Below are positions 10,728-19,046 of a stretch of 64,000 bases of DNA, in pieces. The translations under genes and the position numbers were made by a program. How positions within the stretch are numbered: the first letter of the stretch is position 1; each line of letters starts with the position of its first letter. Source of the DNA: Marinifilaceae bacterium (GTDB lineage Bacteria; Bacteroidota; Bacteroidia; Bacteroidales; Marinifilaceae); contig JAOARN010000047.1 in the NCBI GenBank assembly GCA_025210485.1, positions 1-64,000 of the forward strand, given 5' to 3'. The notes under the pieces are model-generated. The model worked only from the letters and a program-made list of their open reading frames with translations, was not told the DNA's origin and ran no database searches.

Positions 10728-11792
10728 TTAATTCTTTTTTCTTTTTATTTTCTTAAATAACAGAAGAATTGGCAGATGATCACTAAAACCCCCATTATAT
10801 TTCATACCCTTATAAGTCCGAAATGGTTTAACTCCCGAGTAATTTGGGTCATCTTCAAGTAAAAAACTCTTATTATAAACAATTGCTGAAGAATTAAGAT
10901 CCAAGACAAGCCTTGTATTCTTCAATAGCATACTTCCACTTACAATGAATTGATCAAGCATTCCCCACTTGCCCTTGTATTTATATGATCCAATATTAGT
11001 CTTACTAAACATATGGTAAGAAATATTATATAAACTTGAAGCTTCAATATTATTAAAGTTCAGCTTTGCACCCAACACTTTCCTTAATGATATATCTTCA
11101 GGATAATCATTAAAATCGCCCATTACAACTATCTGAGCTTCTTTATTATAATTCTGAATACTATCTATTTTAGATTTTAACAGCTTGGCCGCTGCAATAC
11201 GTTTAAACTCTGAACTTTTTGTACCACCCCATCTAGATGGCCAGTGATTAACAAAAACATGCAATGTGTCATTGTATCTATTAGATAATTTAGCATATAT
11301 TATTTCTCGTGTAGAAGATGTTTTTCGCCCTGGGTAAATTAAACCTAGAAACTCAGCATCTATCAATCTCACAGTTTCTGAATTATAAACTAAAGCCAGA
11401 TCAATTCCTCTATGATCTGGAGATTCCTGATGAATTATTTTATAAGAATGAGGTTTAAAGAGTTCCTTTGCGAATAATTGTTGCACAACTGTTTTATTTT
11501 CAATCTCGCAAAGGCCAATAATATCATTTGCAGACCAAGAACCTGCTGCTTTAATACATTGCCTTAGTTTATTTAATTTATCAAAATAGCGTTTTGCATT
11601 CCAATTCCTTTCCGAACTAGGTAAAAATTCAGAATCATCATTTTCTAAATCATCATTATAATCAAAAAGGTTTTCTAGATTATAAAACATAATTCGGAAT
11701 TTCACTTTGTTTGAGTATGCATGCTTATATTGCGAAAACAATACATTCGAACACAATAGAAACAATGCAAAACAACAAACAATTCTTTTCAT
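10728..11792 (-). CDS. Secreted endonuclease/exonuclease/phosphatase-family hydrolase
   Basis: A 354-residue EEP-superfamily enzyme with an N-terminal signal peptide (residues 1-20). The family motifs occur in order: MFYNLENLFD, GLCEIEN (metal-binding Glu), DHRGIDLALVYN, VFVNHWPSRWGG (catalytic His), VMGDFNDYPED and FSDHLPILL (catalytic Asp-His). This is the Bacteroidota EEP subgroup with the NLENLFD signature. Members cleave phosphodiesters in nucleic acids or phospholipid-like substrates. It is the last gene of a three-gene operon, starting 2 bp after the stop of the SdiA-regulated-like gene. Secreted nuclease activity on extracellular DNA is plausible but not shown. Confidence 0.87.
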   Translation of the reverse strand: MKRIVCCFALFLLCSNVLFSQYKHAYSNKVKFRIMFYNLENLFDYNDDLENDDSEFLPSSERNWNAKRYFDKLNKLRQCIKAAGSWSANDIIGLCEIENKTVVQQLFAKELFKPHSYKIIHQESPDHRGIDLALVYNSETVRLIDAEFLGLIYPGRKTSSTREIIYAKLSNRYNDTLHVFVNHWPSRWGGTKSSEFKRIAAAKLLKSKIDSIQNYNKEAQIVVMGDFNDYPEDISLRKVLGAKLNFNNIEASSLYNISYHMFSKTNIGSYKYKGKWGMLDQFIVSGSMLLKNTRLVLDLNSSAIVYNKSFLLEDDPNYSGVKPFRTYKGMKYNGGFSDHLPILLLFKKIKRKKN

Positions 11793-11794
11793 AA

Positions 11795-12721
11795 TTATAA
11801 ATTAGGTTTAAACTCTAATATATTTGCCTTTCTAGATTTTGCCTCGTTAGAAATATACATAATACCATTAGGAGAAAAACAGATTCCCTCTGGTTGACCA
11901 AATATTTTTCGACTTAGCTTTACAACAGATAAAATTCTTGAATCTTGATCTAAAACCAGTAAAGTCTTACCAACAGAACCAAGAACATAGATATTATTGG
12001 TAATAGGATGAACCGCAATAGCTGAAGGCTGAAAACTGATATCACCTCCCCAAGGACTTAGTGTTTTCAATAAATCTATAGAAAATCGTGTATAGGAATT
12101 GTAATTTTTCAATTTTTTGATTTCATCCAAAGAAATGATAAGTTTTGGAGACTCATTAATTAGACCATCATTCAATGAATACTCATATGCTGTTCGCACA
12201 GCCTTATTGTGAACTGTGCCATCGATATTAGGATTTTCCTTACATGCAAAAATCAATGACTTAGAAATAGGATTATAGCCCAATCCTTCAATATTATTGG
12301 AAGCTCCAAATACAGTTCTTATTTTTTTAGCCTTTACTTTATCAATTGATTCTTTATACAAAGTTCTATATAATTTTCCGTCAGATCTGACTGCATAGAT
12401 AGTGTCCCCTACCAACTCTACCCCCTCGTAATCTCCAGCTTTGGCAAATTTAAATTTATGCTCCAACTCGGCTGTATTAATATTATATTGATATATAATT
12501 CCCTTTTCGTCATTTAAACATAACAACTTACCATTTTTATAATATGTTAAAGCTGATATTTCATTTAAATCATGATGCATTACAAACTGTTGATTAGGAG
12601 CAGTTATATTGTAAGGGAAAACGTAGGATTCTACAGAGACAATAGTTTTCTTGTCCTTTGAAGAACAAGAAAACAAGAATAAAACAATAGATAAAGATAT
12701 CAGTAATTTGTTATTCTGCAT
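11795..12721 (-). CDS. SdiA-regulated-domain lipoprotein (beta-propeller)
   Basis: A 308-residue lipoprotein with lipobox LFLFSCSS (Cys19). The rest is a six-bladed propeller of the SdiA-regulated / phytase-like type, shown by ISALTYYKNGKLLCLND, GDYEGVELVGDTIYAVRSDG, NIEGLGYNPISKSLIFACK and GQPEGICFSPNGIMYISNEA. Members bind or hydrolyse small substrates in the periplasm, and no catalytic function is firmly known. It is the middle gene of the ArsR-propeller-nuclease operon, starting 5 bp after the ArsR gene. Its pairing with an EEP hydrolase suggests both act on one extracellular phosphorylated substrate, which is inference. Confidence 0.82.
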   Translation of the reverse strand: MQNNKLLISLSIVLFLFSCSSKDKKTIVSVESYVFPYNITAPNQQFVMHHDLNEISALTYYKNGKLLCLNDEKGIIYQYNINTAELEHKFKFAKAGDYEGVELVGDTIYAVRSDGKLYRTLYKESIDKVKAKKIRTVFGASNNIEGLGYNPISKSLIFACKENPNIDGTVHNKAVRTAYEYSLNDGLINESPKLIISLDEIKKLKNYNSYTRFSIDLLKTLSPWGGDISFQPSAIAVHPITNNIYVLGSVGKTLLVLDQDSRILSVVKLSRKIFGQPEGICFSPNGIMYISNEAKSRKANILEFKPNL

Positions 12722-12726
12722 ACTTC

Positions 12727-13038
12727 TTATTTTTTTAGAATTTCAGAATTAAAAAAACCAGAAAAATAATGTCGTGCCAACTCCCAATTTTCTTTATTTA
12801 TGCAGTATTTAATCTTGGGTGCTTCGATAGTTCCTTGAATCAAACCTGCTGTTTTCAGCTCCTTTAAGTGTTGTGATAATGTCGATTTAGCAATTTTTAA
12901 ATCCTCTGTTAAATCACCACTATAACAGCATGATTGTTTAAGTAATAATTCTAAAACATAAACTCTTACTGGATGTGAAAGAGCTTTAGCAAACCTAGCT
13001 AGTTTTCTTTGGCGCTCTTCTATTTCTTTTGATTGCAT
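12727..13038 (-). CDS. ArsR-family winged-helix transcriptional regulator
   Basis: A 103-residue protein with one winged helix. LARFAKALSHPVRVYVLELL is the typical ArsR start, and IAKSTLSQHLKELKTAGLI is the recognition helix. The CCYSGDL stretch lies where ArsR/SmtB proteins carry the ELCVCDL metal site, so thiol- or metal-sensing through the adjacent Cys pair is possible. As the first gene of a tight operon with a propeller lipoprotein and a secreted hydrolase, it probably controls its own operon. Confidence 0.88.
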   Translation of the reverse strand: MQSKEIEERQRKLARFAKALSHPVRVYVLELLLKQSCCYSGDLTEDLKIAKSTLSQHLKELKTAGLIQGTIEAPKIKYCINKENWELARHYFSGFFNSEILKK

Positions 13039-13273
13039 ATTAATTATTTATTTTTCATAACAAACCTACTAAAAATTAATAATACTACAAGATAAAATTA
13101 TGGACATAATATAAATACCAAATATCTTTTCAATGTATAATATATTACAAGCAGGATAGTTACAAACATTCAAATCTGTAACACTTCACTTTTATATGGT
13201 TTTAGTTTTCTATTATTTAAAATTCAATAATAAAATAGGTCAAAACTTCGGTAAATTATTTTTTTTAATGGCA

Positions 13274-14161
13274 TTATAAAACCAAGATATTATCAAACAA
13301 AACAATCAACATTATCAATAAGGAAAAAACATTCAACATATTAAACAGTTTAGAATAATTTGAATAAACCAAACAATATATCGAAGAAATAAAGAAAACA
13401 AATACAACTAAAAATATAGAAGCTATAAAAACTAAACTTCCAACAAGACCAAAAACAACTAATAAAAGACTTAAAATCAGACTAGAAATTATCCAAACTG
13501 CAATAATAGTTTTTATTTGAATATTGGAAAAAATATTATTCAGAATTTGAAATCCAGCATTCTTATAATCAGAACTATACTTTTGTTGAATCAGCCAAAA
13601 ATGCGGTATTTGCAAAAACAAAAACAACATACATATTATAAAAATATCATAAGAAAAATACTGTCCTGAAGCATATTGCCAAAATATATATATTGGCATT
13701 ATTCCACAGACTGCACCTGGCACAACAGCAAAGGCAGTAATTTTTTTTAACCAAGTATAAATAGATATATACCATATCAAACCCAAATATGAGAAACACA
13801 AACTGATAATGCCTGATTGATAATATATCAAAAACGTGGATATTAGAATTAACATACTTGCATACAATAAAGCTACCCTATACCCTATTCGTCTGGACAC
13901 CAAAGGCCTTTCACAAGTTCTAAACATCAAAGAATCATTTGATCGTTCAATAATTTGATTTATCACGGACCCACTCATAACCAAAAAAAGAACACCCAAG
14001 AATAAAATTAAAGGAAACGAAGACAAGCTTTTTGTATACACAACATATCCCAACACACCAGTAGCACTAGTAGATAAAGATATTAATGGCTTGCTCATGA
14101 TTTTGATATCTGAAAATAACAGCTTGTAATTTTTGTTAAAATAGAAAGGAGATGTTGGCAT
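13274..14161 (-). CDS. UbiA-superfamily prenyltransferase, protoheme IX farnesyltransferase-like (CtaB-like)
   Basis: A 295-residue integral membrane protein with eight or nine helices. The first metal-diphosphate motif is NQIIERSNDSLMFRTCERPL, a variant of the CtaB signature N-x3-D-x3-D, with Glu for the first Asp. The second region, IPHFWLIQQKYSSDYKNAGF, resembles CtaB's PPHFW...DYKNAG. This favours heme O synthase over quinone or chlorophyll prenyltransferases. It starts 33 bp downstream of the CCG-type Fe-S protein, likely in one transcript. No cytochrome oxidase subunits or heme A synthase lie in the window, so its usual context is missing. Confidence 0.75.
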   Translation of the reverse strand: MPTSPFYFNKNYKLLFSDIKIMSKPLISLSTSATGVLGYVVYTKSLSSFPLILFLGVLFLVMSGSVINQIIERSNDSLMFRTCERPLVSRRIGYRVALLYASMLILISTFLIYYQSGIISLCFSYLGLIWYISIYTWLKKITAFAVVPGAVCGIMPIYIFWQYASGQYFSYDIFIICMLFLFLQIPHFWLIQQKYSSDYKNAGFQILNNIFSNIQIKTIIAVWIISSLILSLLLVVFGLVGSLVFIASIFLVVFVFFISSIYCLVYSNYSKLFNMLNVFSLLIMLIVLFDNILVL

Positions 14162-14194
14162 GCTATAAAAATTTAATATTTTTCTTTAATTTAT

Positions 14195-15001
14195 TTAATT
14201 AGACTGATTTACAAGAGTCATTTCTAATAGCTCTGCTATATCATAAATATTCTGCTCTTTACTATCTGATTTTTTTATAGCATCTGACAACATAAGCATA
14301 CAAAAGGGACATGCTGTAGCAATATACTTGGATTTAGTTTTGCTTAATTGTTTATAACGAAGTTTACTTATCTCTATCTCACCAGGCTCCGATTCTTTAA
14401 AAAACTGTCCCCCGCCAGCTCCACAACATAATGCTTTTGACTTATTATCACTTGCTTCTCTAAAATCTTGAAAAATAAATTTTAATAAATTTCTTGGAGA
14501 ATCATAAATCCCATTTGCCCGACCTAAATAACAGGGATCATGGTAACAAACCGAATCGTTTTTAAAATAATTTGTATCAAAAATATGTTGATGACTCTTT
14601 ACTATTTCGGACAAAATTTGAATATAACTAACAACCTGTGCCTTTAATCCCATTTCAGGATAATCATTCTTGAATGAATTATAACAATGAGGACAAATAC
14701 AAATTATTTTTTTGATTTCATATTTCTCAAACACACTAATATTAGCTAAAGCCTGTGTTTGAAAAATAAAATCATTTCCTAATCTTTTGGCAGCATCACC
14801 CGTACAAGACTCCTCCTCACCTAAAATTGCAAAAGACAACTGTGACAAATTAAGTATACGCACAAAGGAACGAACCACCTGCTGATAGCGCTTATCATAA
14901 GCCCCTACACAGCCAACCCACAAAAGGTAGTCAACAGACAATGATTTGCTTTTTAATTCAGAAAAAATGGAGATTTCAACTTTATTTTCAATATTTATCA
15001 T
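14195..15001 (-). CDS. CCG-domain (Fe-S)-binding protein, HdrB/HdrD-like
   Basis: A 268-residue soluble protein with two cysteine-rich CCG-type modules. The first includes WVGCVG, ESCTGDAAKRLG (Ser-Cys where Cys-Cys is usual) and CICPHCYNSF. The second has CYHDPCYLGR, ALCCGAGGGQFF and ATACPFCMLML. Such modules bind noncanonical [4Fe-4S] clusters in heterodisulfide reductase HdrB/D and in glycolate or lactate oxidase Fe-S subunits. In Bacteroidota this roughly 265-residue protein normally sits next to a membrane 4Fe-4S protein like the one at 36264-37493. Here the two are about 22 kb apart, and the companion is a CtaB-like gene. Transfer of electrons between ETF-type flavoproteins and quinone or thiols is the inferred role. 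Confidence 0.82.
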   Translation of the reverse strand: MINIENKVEISIFSELKSKSLSVDYLLWVGCVGAYDKRYQQVVRSFVRILNLSQLSFAILGEEESCTGDAAKRLGNDFIFQTQALANISVFEKYEIKKIICICPHCYNSFKNDYPEMGLKAQVVSYIQILSEIVKSHQHIFDTNYFKNDSVCYHDPCYLGRANGIYDSPRNLLKFIFQDFREASDNKSKALCCGAGGGQFFKESEPGEIEISKLRYKQLSKTKSKYIATACPFCMLMLSDAIKKSDSKEQNIYDIAELLEMTLVNQSN

Positions 15002-15265
15002 AGTTTAATTACATAAAATATTATTTTAAATATAAATATACTAAAAGATAATTAAACTAAATATTAATTAATTAGGGATTTTTTAAAAACTAAAACAATA
15101 TAAAAAGACCTATATCAATTGCAAAAATGAATAGATTCAGTATATTTATTAGGTGAATTTATTGTATGGGAATTGCTTATAAAACCCCTACTTCTAATTC
15201 ACATAAAAGAGATTAAAACTAAAAGATTCATCAATATATTATATCAATAAAACTTCAAAACAAAC

Positions 15266-17269
15266 ATGATTATTTTCAAACATCCAAATATACTATGGTT
15301 TTTACTTGCCAATATCATCCCTGTAATTCTTCATTTGTTAAACTACAGAACCCACACAACTATATACTTTAGCAATGTAAAAATGATAAATAAGCTTTAT
15401 GAAAAATCCAAGAATTTCAGCAATCTAAAAAAATGGATTTTACTAATTATAAGAATATTAATCATAAGCTTAATTGTACTGGCATTTTCTCAAGTAAGCA
15501 TCTCTAATCATAAAAACCAATACAACACAAAGCAAATATCTTACAATAATGTATTTCTAATTTTTGATAATACTATAAGCTCGAGTCTTAATACAAAAGG
15601 AGAAACGAGTCTCGACAAACTAAAAAAAACTGCTATATCGGTAGTTAAAAAGCTTGACTCTCACACCAATATATCTATAATTGATATTAACAACAAATAC
15701 TTCAATATACAAAAAGCTAATCATGCAATTAGTTATATCAACAAAATTAAACATAGCACAAAATCTAAGGGATTAATCAATAGAATAAATTCAATCAAAG
15801 ACAGGCTAAATGAAAATTCGATTGTTTATATATTTTCAGATTACCAAAAAACAAGCATTGATATCAAGAATCTTCTAAACTTAAATTCACCAATCGTTTT
15901 ATCAAACACAGAGATAAAAAATCTTGAAAATATAAGCATTGACAGCTGCTATATAAAAACAGAAAATATAATTGAAGCTATTATAACAAACCATTCCGAA
16001 AAAGAAAGAACTAATCTCAGTATTAAGCTTGAAGTGAACAAACAAACCAAAGAAATTAAAAATATAAATTTGAAAGCAAATGAAAAAAAACAGATAAGAT
16101 ATAAGTTAAACACAAAAAATTCATCAAAAGCCAATATTAGTTTTAATGACAGCAATTGCAGTTTCGACAATAAATTATATTTTTCGATTAACAACAGCAA
16201 ACCAACCGAAATATTATGTGTAAATCAGTCATCTGAAAATAAATTTATACATAAATTGTTAAACTTAGACAAACAGACAAATATCACAGAGGTAAATATA
16301 AATCAATTGTCTGGAATAGAAATCTCAAACTATGATATGATTATTCTCAACTCATTAGAGAAAATGAGCGATAATGATATCGGTAGGATTAAAAAATACT
16401 GCACAAAACAAAAACATATAAGTATTATTCCATCGGAAAATAACAACACAGACATCAATAGACTTCTCTCAGAAATGAATCTTTCCCAATATTCAGAAAA
16501 ACTGGATATAAACGAATATATATCAAAAGCTGAGAAAAATTCAATTTTATACAAGAATGCATATAAGATAAAGAATAGGAACATTCAATGGCCCATAATA
16601 AATCGTATTTTCAAACTAAAGACACAAAATAAAGTAAATAGCGAGAACATACTTAAAACCAACACTGACAGAACTGTTATAGCAAGGGAAAAATACAAAA
16701 ACAGCTACATAAATATATTTACAACCAGAATAGATAGCTCCTGGACTAAACTAATGTTCCATCCGCTTTTTATTCCAAGCATTAAAAATTTGAATAAAGA
16801 AAGCCAGAATCAAACAAAATTATATTATTTAGTCGAAGACAAAATAAAAATCAAACTAGACAAAAGACTCAAAAACTATAATAACTTATATTTTAGTTTT
16901 GATAAAGATAACAGCCAATTTAAGGCAGATAAGAATCAAATTAATGAAAACCAAGAGATAAATATATCTGCATCAAATATTAAAAATTTCGGTAACTATA
17001 GTTTATTTTCAAATAATGCCAAAATACTACAGCTATCATTCAACCATCCTAGCAACGAATCAATCATGGATTTCTACAAATCTAATGAGCTATCAGAATT
17101 TGCTAGAGAAAACAAAATGATAAAATATTTAAACCCTGATTTACTTATCGACAACAAACAAAAACAGGATAAGAATTCTATAGAATTGTGGCAGATTCTG
17201 CTATTAACTTCTCTTGTTCTTTTAATTATAGAAAAATCATACTTCAAACATAATCTAAACTTAAAATAA
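15266..17269 (+). CDS. BatA N-terminal-domain membrane protein
   Basis: A 667-residue protein. Residues 1-80 match the BatA/aerotolerance N-terminal domain: a first helix around LWFLLANIIPVILHLLN, then YFSNVKMI, basic residues, and a second helix (IRILIISLIVLAFSQ). A degenerate von Willebrand-like region follows, in which the MIDAS start reads DNTISSS instead of DxSxS. The rest is a long Lys/Asn-rich extracytoplasmic part, ending in a C-terminal helix (IELWQILLLTSLVLLIIEKS). This matches the common standalone BatA-like protein of Bacteroidota, not a Bat-operon member. No MoxR ATPase or BatB/C/D gene is nearby. The function is unknown. Confidence 0.8.
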   Translation: MIIFKHPNILWFLLANIIPVILHLLNYRTHTTIYFSNVKMINKLYEKSKNFSNLKKWILLIIRILIISLIVLAFSQVSISNHKNQYNTKQISYNNVFLIFDNTISSSLNTKGETSLDKLKKTAISVVKKLDSHTNISIIDINNKYFNIQKANHAISYINKIKHSTKSKGLINRINSIKDRLNENSIVYIFSDYQKTSIDIKNLLNLNSPIVLSNTEIKNLENISIDSCYIKTENIIEAIITNHSEKERTNLSIKLEVNKQTKEIKNINLKANEKKQIRYKLNTKNSSKANISFNDSNCSFDNKLYFSINNSKPTEILCVNQSSENKFIHKLLNLDKQTNITEVNINQLSGIEISNYDMIILNSLEKMSDNDIGRIKKYCTKQKHISIIPSENNNTDINRLLSEMNLSQYSEKLDINEYISKAEKNSILYKNAYKIKNRNIQWPIINRIFKLKTQNKVNSENILKTNTDRTVIAREKYKNSYINIFTTRIDSSWTKLMFHPLFIPSIKNLNKESQNQTKLYYLVEDKIKIKLDKRLKNYNNLYFSFDKDNSQFKADKNQINENQEINISASNIKNFGNYSLFSNNAKILQLSFNHPSNESIMDFYKSNELSEFARENKMIKYLNPDLLIDNKQKQDKNSIELWQILLLTSLVLLIIEKSYFKHNLNLK

Positions 17270-17648
17270 AAATCAATAAATTCACAAACAACTACTTAAA
17301 TATTTTTTAATTAACATATTATCATTACAAACACTCCTAAAATAAGATAAACATTCTCGATATTTAAAAAATAAAATTCAATTTTAATTTATTTGCAAAA
17401 CATGACTTTTGTCATACCGAACTATATATCAACAATATAAACTCCTACACTTACAGCCTATACATTTATTTATTTATGCACTGGATACTAAATAAATAGA
17501 TTTGTCTTTTTACTAAACTACATACTTATGTTCAATATTACAAATATCTTTTTTGAAAAAAAACTGGCTAATTCTATTGATTATTCAAAAATAAATCCCA
17601 TATTGCTAAAGAAATTTTAAGCATATAAACTTCTTTAATTTTATAATT
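17270..17648. other. Intergenic region upstream of rocD, with weak promoter candidate
   Basis: AT-rich, no ORF. TTTG at 17501-17504, an 18-bp gap and TACTTATG at 17523-17530 resemble the Bacteroidota -33 TTTG / -7 TAnnTTTG promoter with one mismatch. That would leave a leader of about 110 nt before rocD. This is the only candidate I could see. Confidence 0.3.
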
Positions 17649-18878
17649 ATGACAAATACAACAACTATCTCAGCCCAAGATTACATGAACAAGGAAGCTA
17701 AATATGGAGCTCACAACTACCACCCACTTCCTGTTGTTTTAGACAGAGGCGAAGGTGTGCACGTATGGGATACCGATGGTAAAAAATATTATGATTTCTT
17801 ATCAGCATATTCAGCTGTCAACCAAGGACACTGCCACCCAAAAATAATTAACGCTATGGTAGAACAGGCTAAAAAACTAACCCTTACCTCTAGAGCCTTC
17901 TACAATAGCTCACTTGGCGATTATGAAGAGTTTGTTGCAAAATATTTTGGCTATGACAAAGTACTTCCAATGAACACTGGTGCCGAAGCTGATGAAACAG
18001 CCCTAAAACTTGCTAGAAAATGGGGATATACCAAAAAGGGAATCCCTGAAAACCAAGCAAAAATAATTGTTTGTGATGGAAATTTCCATGGTCGTACAAT
18101 TACCATTGTTTCAATGTCAACTGATCCTGAATCTTATGCTGGTTTTGGTCCTTTTACTCCTGGATTTACAGTAATACCATATAACGACACCCAAGCCCTT
18201 GAAAAAGAACTTCAAGATCCTAATGTAGCTGCATTTCTTGTTGAACCAATACAAGGAGAAGCTGGTGTATATGTACCTGAACATGGTTATCTAAAAAAAG
18301 CATCGGAACTTTGTAAAAAACACAATGTATTATTTATAGCTGACGAGGTGCAAACAGGTATTGCTAGAACAGGTAAATTATTAGCTGTAGACCACGAAGA
18401 TGTTAGACCTGACATACTAATTCTAGGTAAAGCTATTTCGGGTGGAGCAATGCCTATTTCGGCTGTTTTGGCTGATGATGATATAATGCTATGTATCAAA
18501 CCAGGAGAACATGGGTCTACATTTGGTGGCAATCCATTAGCTTGCAAAGTTGCTCAAGCTGCGCTAGAGGTTGTTAGAGATGAAAAACTTGCTGAAAACG
18601 CAGAAGAAATGGGTGAAATTTTCAGAAACGAACTAAAAGCTATTGACTCCGACATGATTGAGTTGGTTAGAGGTAAAGGCCTACTGAATGCTGTGGTAAT
18701 AAAACCTAAAAATGGAAAAACAGCTTGGGATGTATGTATGGCTTTGCGCGACAATGGTCTATTAGCTAAACCTACCCATAGTCATATTATTCGCTTTGCT
18801 CCTCCATTGGTTATCAACAAAGAACAAATACTGGAAGCTGCTGAAATAATCAAGAAAACAATGACTGAATTCCAATAG
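17649..18878 (+). CDS. rocD: Ornithine--oxo-acid aminotransferase
   Basis: A 409-residue class-III PLP aminotransferase, full length for OAT. It converts L-ornithine plus 2-oxoglutarate to glutamate-5-semialdehyde plus glutamate, linking arginine and proline metabolism in the cytoplasm. Signature segments are the N-terminal [83 protein letters not shown] and [14 protein letters not shown]. Lys261 in that last segment is the PLP-binding lysine. [14 protein letters not shown] near 290 is also typical. It is monocistronic, ended by a strong terminator at 18895. Confidence 0.95.
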   Translation: MTNTTTISAQDYMNKEAKYGAHNYHPLPVVLDRGEGVHVWDTDGKKYYDFLSAYSAVNQGHCHPKIINAMVEQAKKLTLTSRAFYNSSLGDYEEFVAKYFGYDKVLPMNTGAEADETALKLARKWGYTKKGIPENQAKIIVCDGNFHGRTITIVSMSTDPESYAGFGPFTPGFTVIPYNDTQALEKELQDPNVAAFLVEPIQGEAGVYVPEHGYLKKASELCKKHNVLFIADEVQTGIARTGKLLAVDHEDVRPDILILGKAISGGAMPISAVLADDDIMLCIKPGEHGSTFGGNPLACKVAQAALEVVRDEKLAENAEEMGEIFRNELKAIDSDMIELVRGKGLLNAVVIKPKNGKTAWDVCMALRDNGLLAKPTHSHIIRFAPPLVINKEQILEAAEIIKKTMTEFQ

Positions 18879-18894
18879 CCAAAAATACAATAAG

Positions 18895-18933
18895 AAAAAA
18901 GACACTAATCATTTCTGAATTAGTGTCTTTTTT
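18895..18933 (+). terminator. Intrinsic terminator after rocD
   Basis: A stem GACACTAAT (18901-18909) / ATTAGTGTC (18919-18927), extended by A/T pairs, ends in a T-run on the plus strand 17 bp after the rocD stop. Its A/T flanks make it potentially bidirectional. Confidence 0.85.
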
Positions 18934-19046
18934 ATGAGAATAAAAATCAAGATGAATAATCAGAGAATCAACAATCATAAGCTATGCATTTAAAAATATC
19001 CAAAATCACTATCAATAATATCATCAACCTCTGGTCAAAAAACGCC

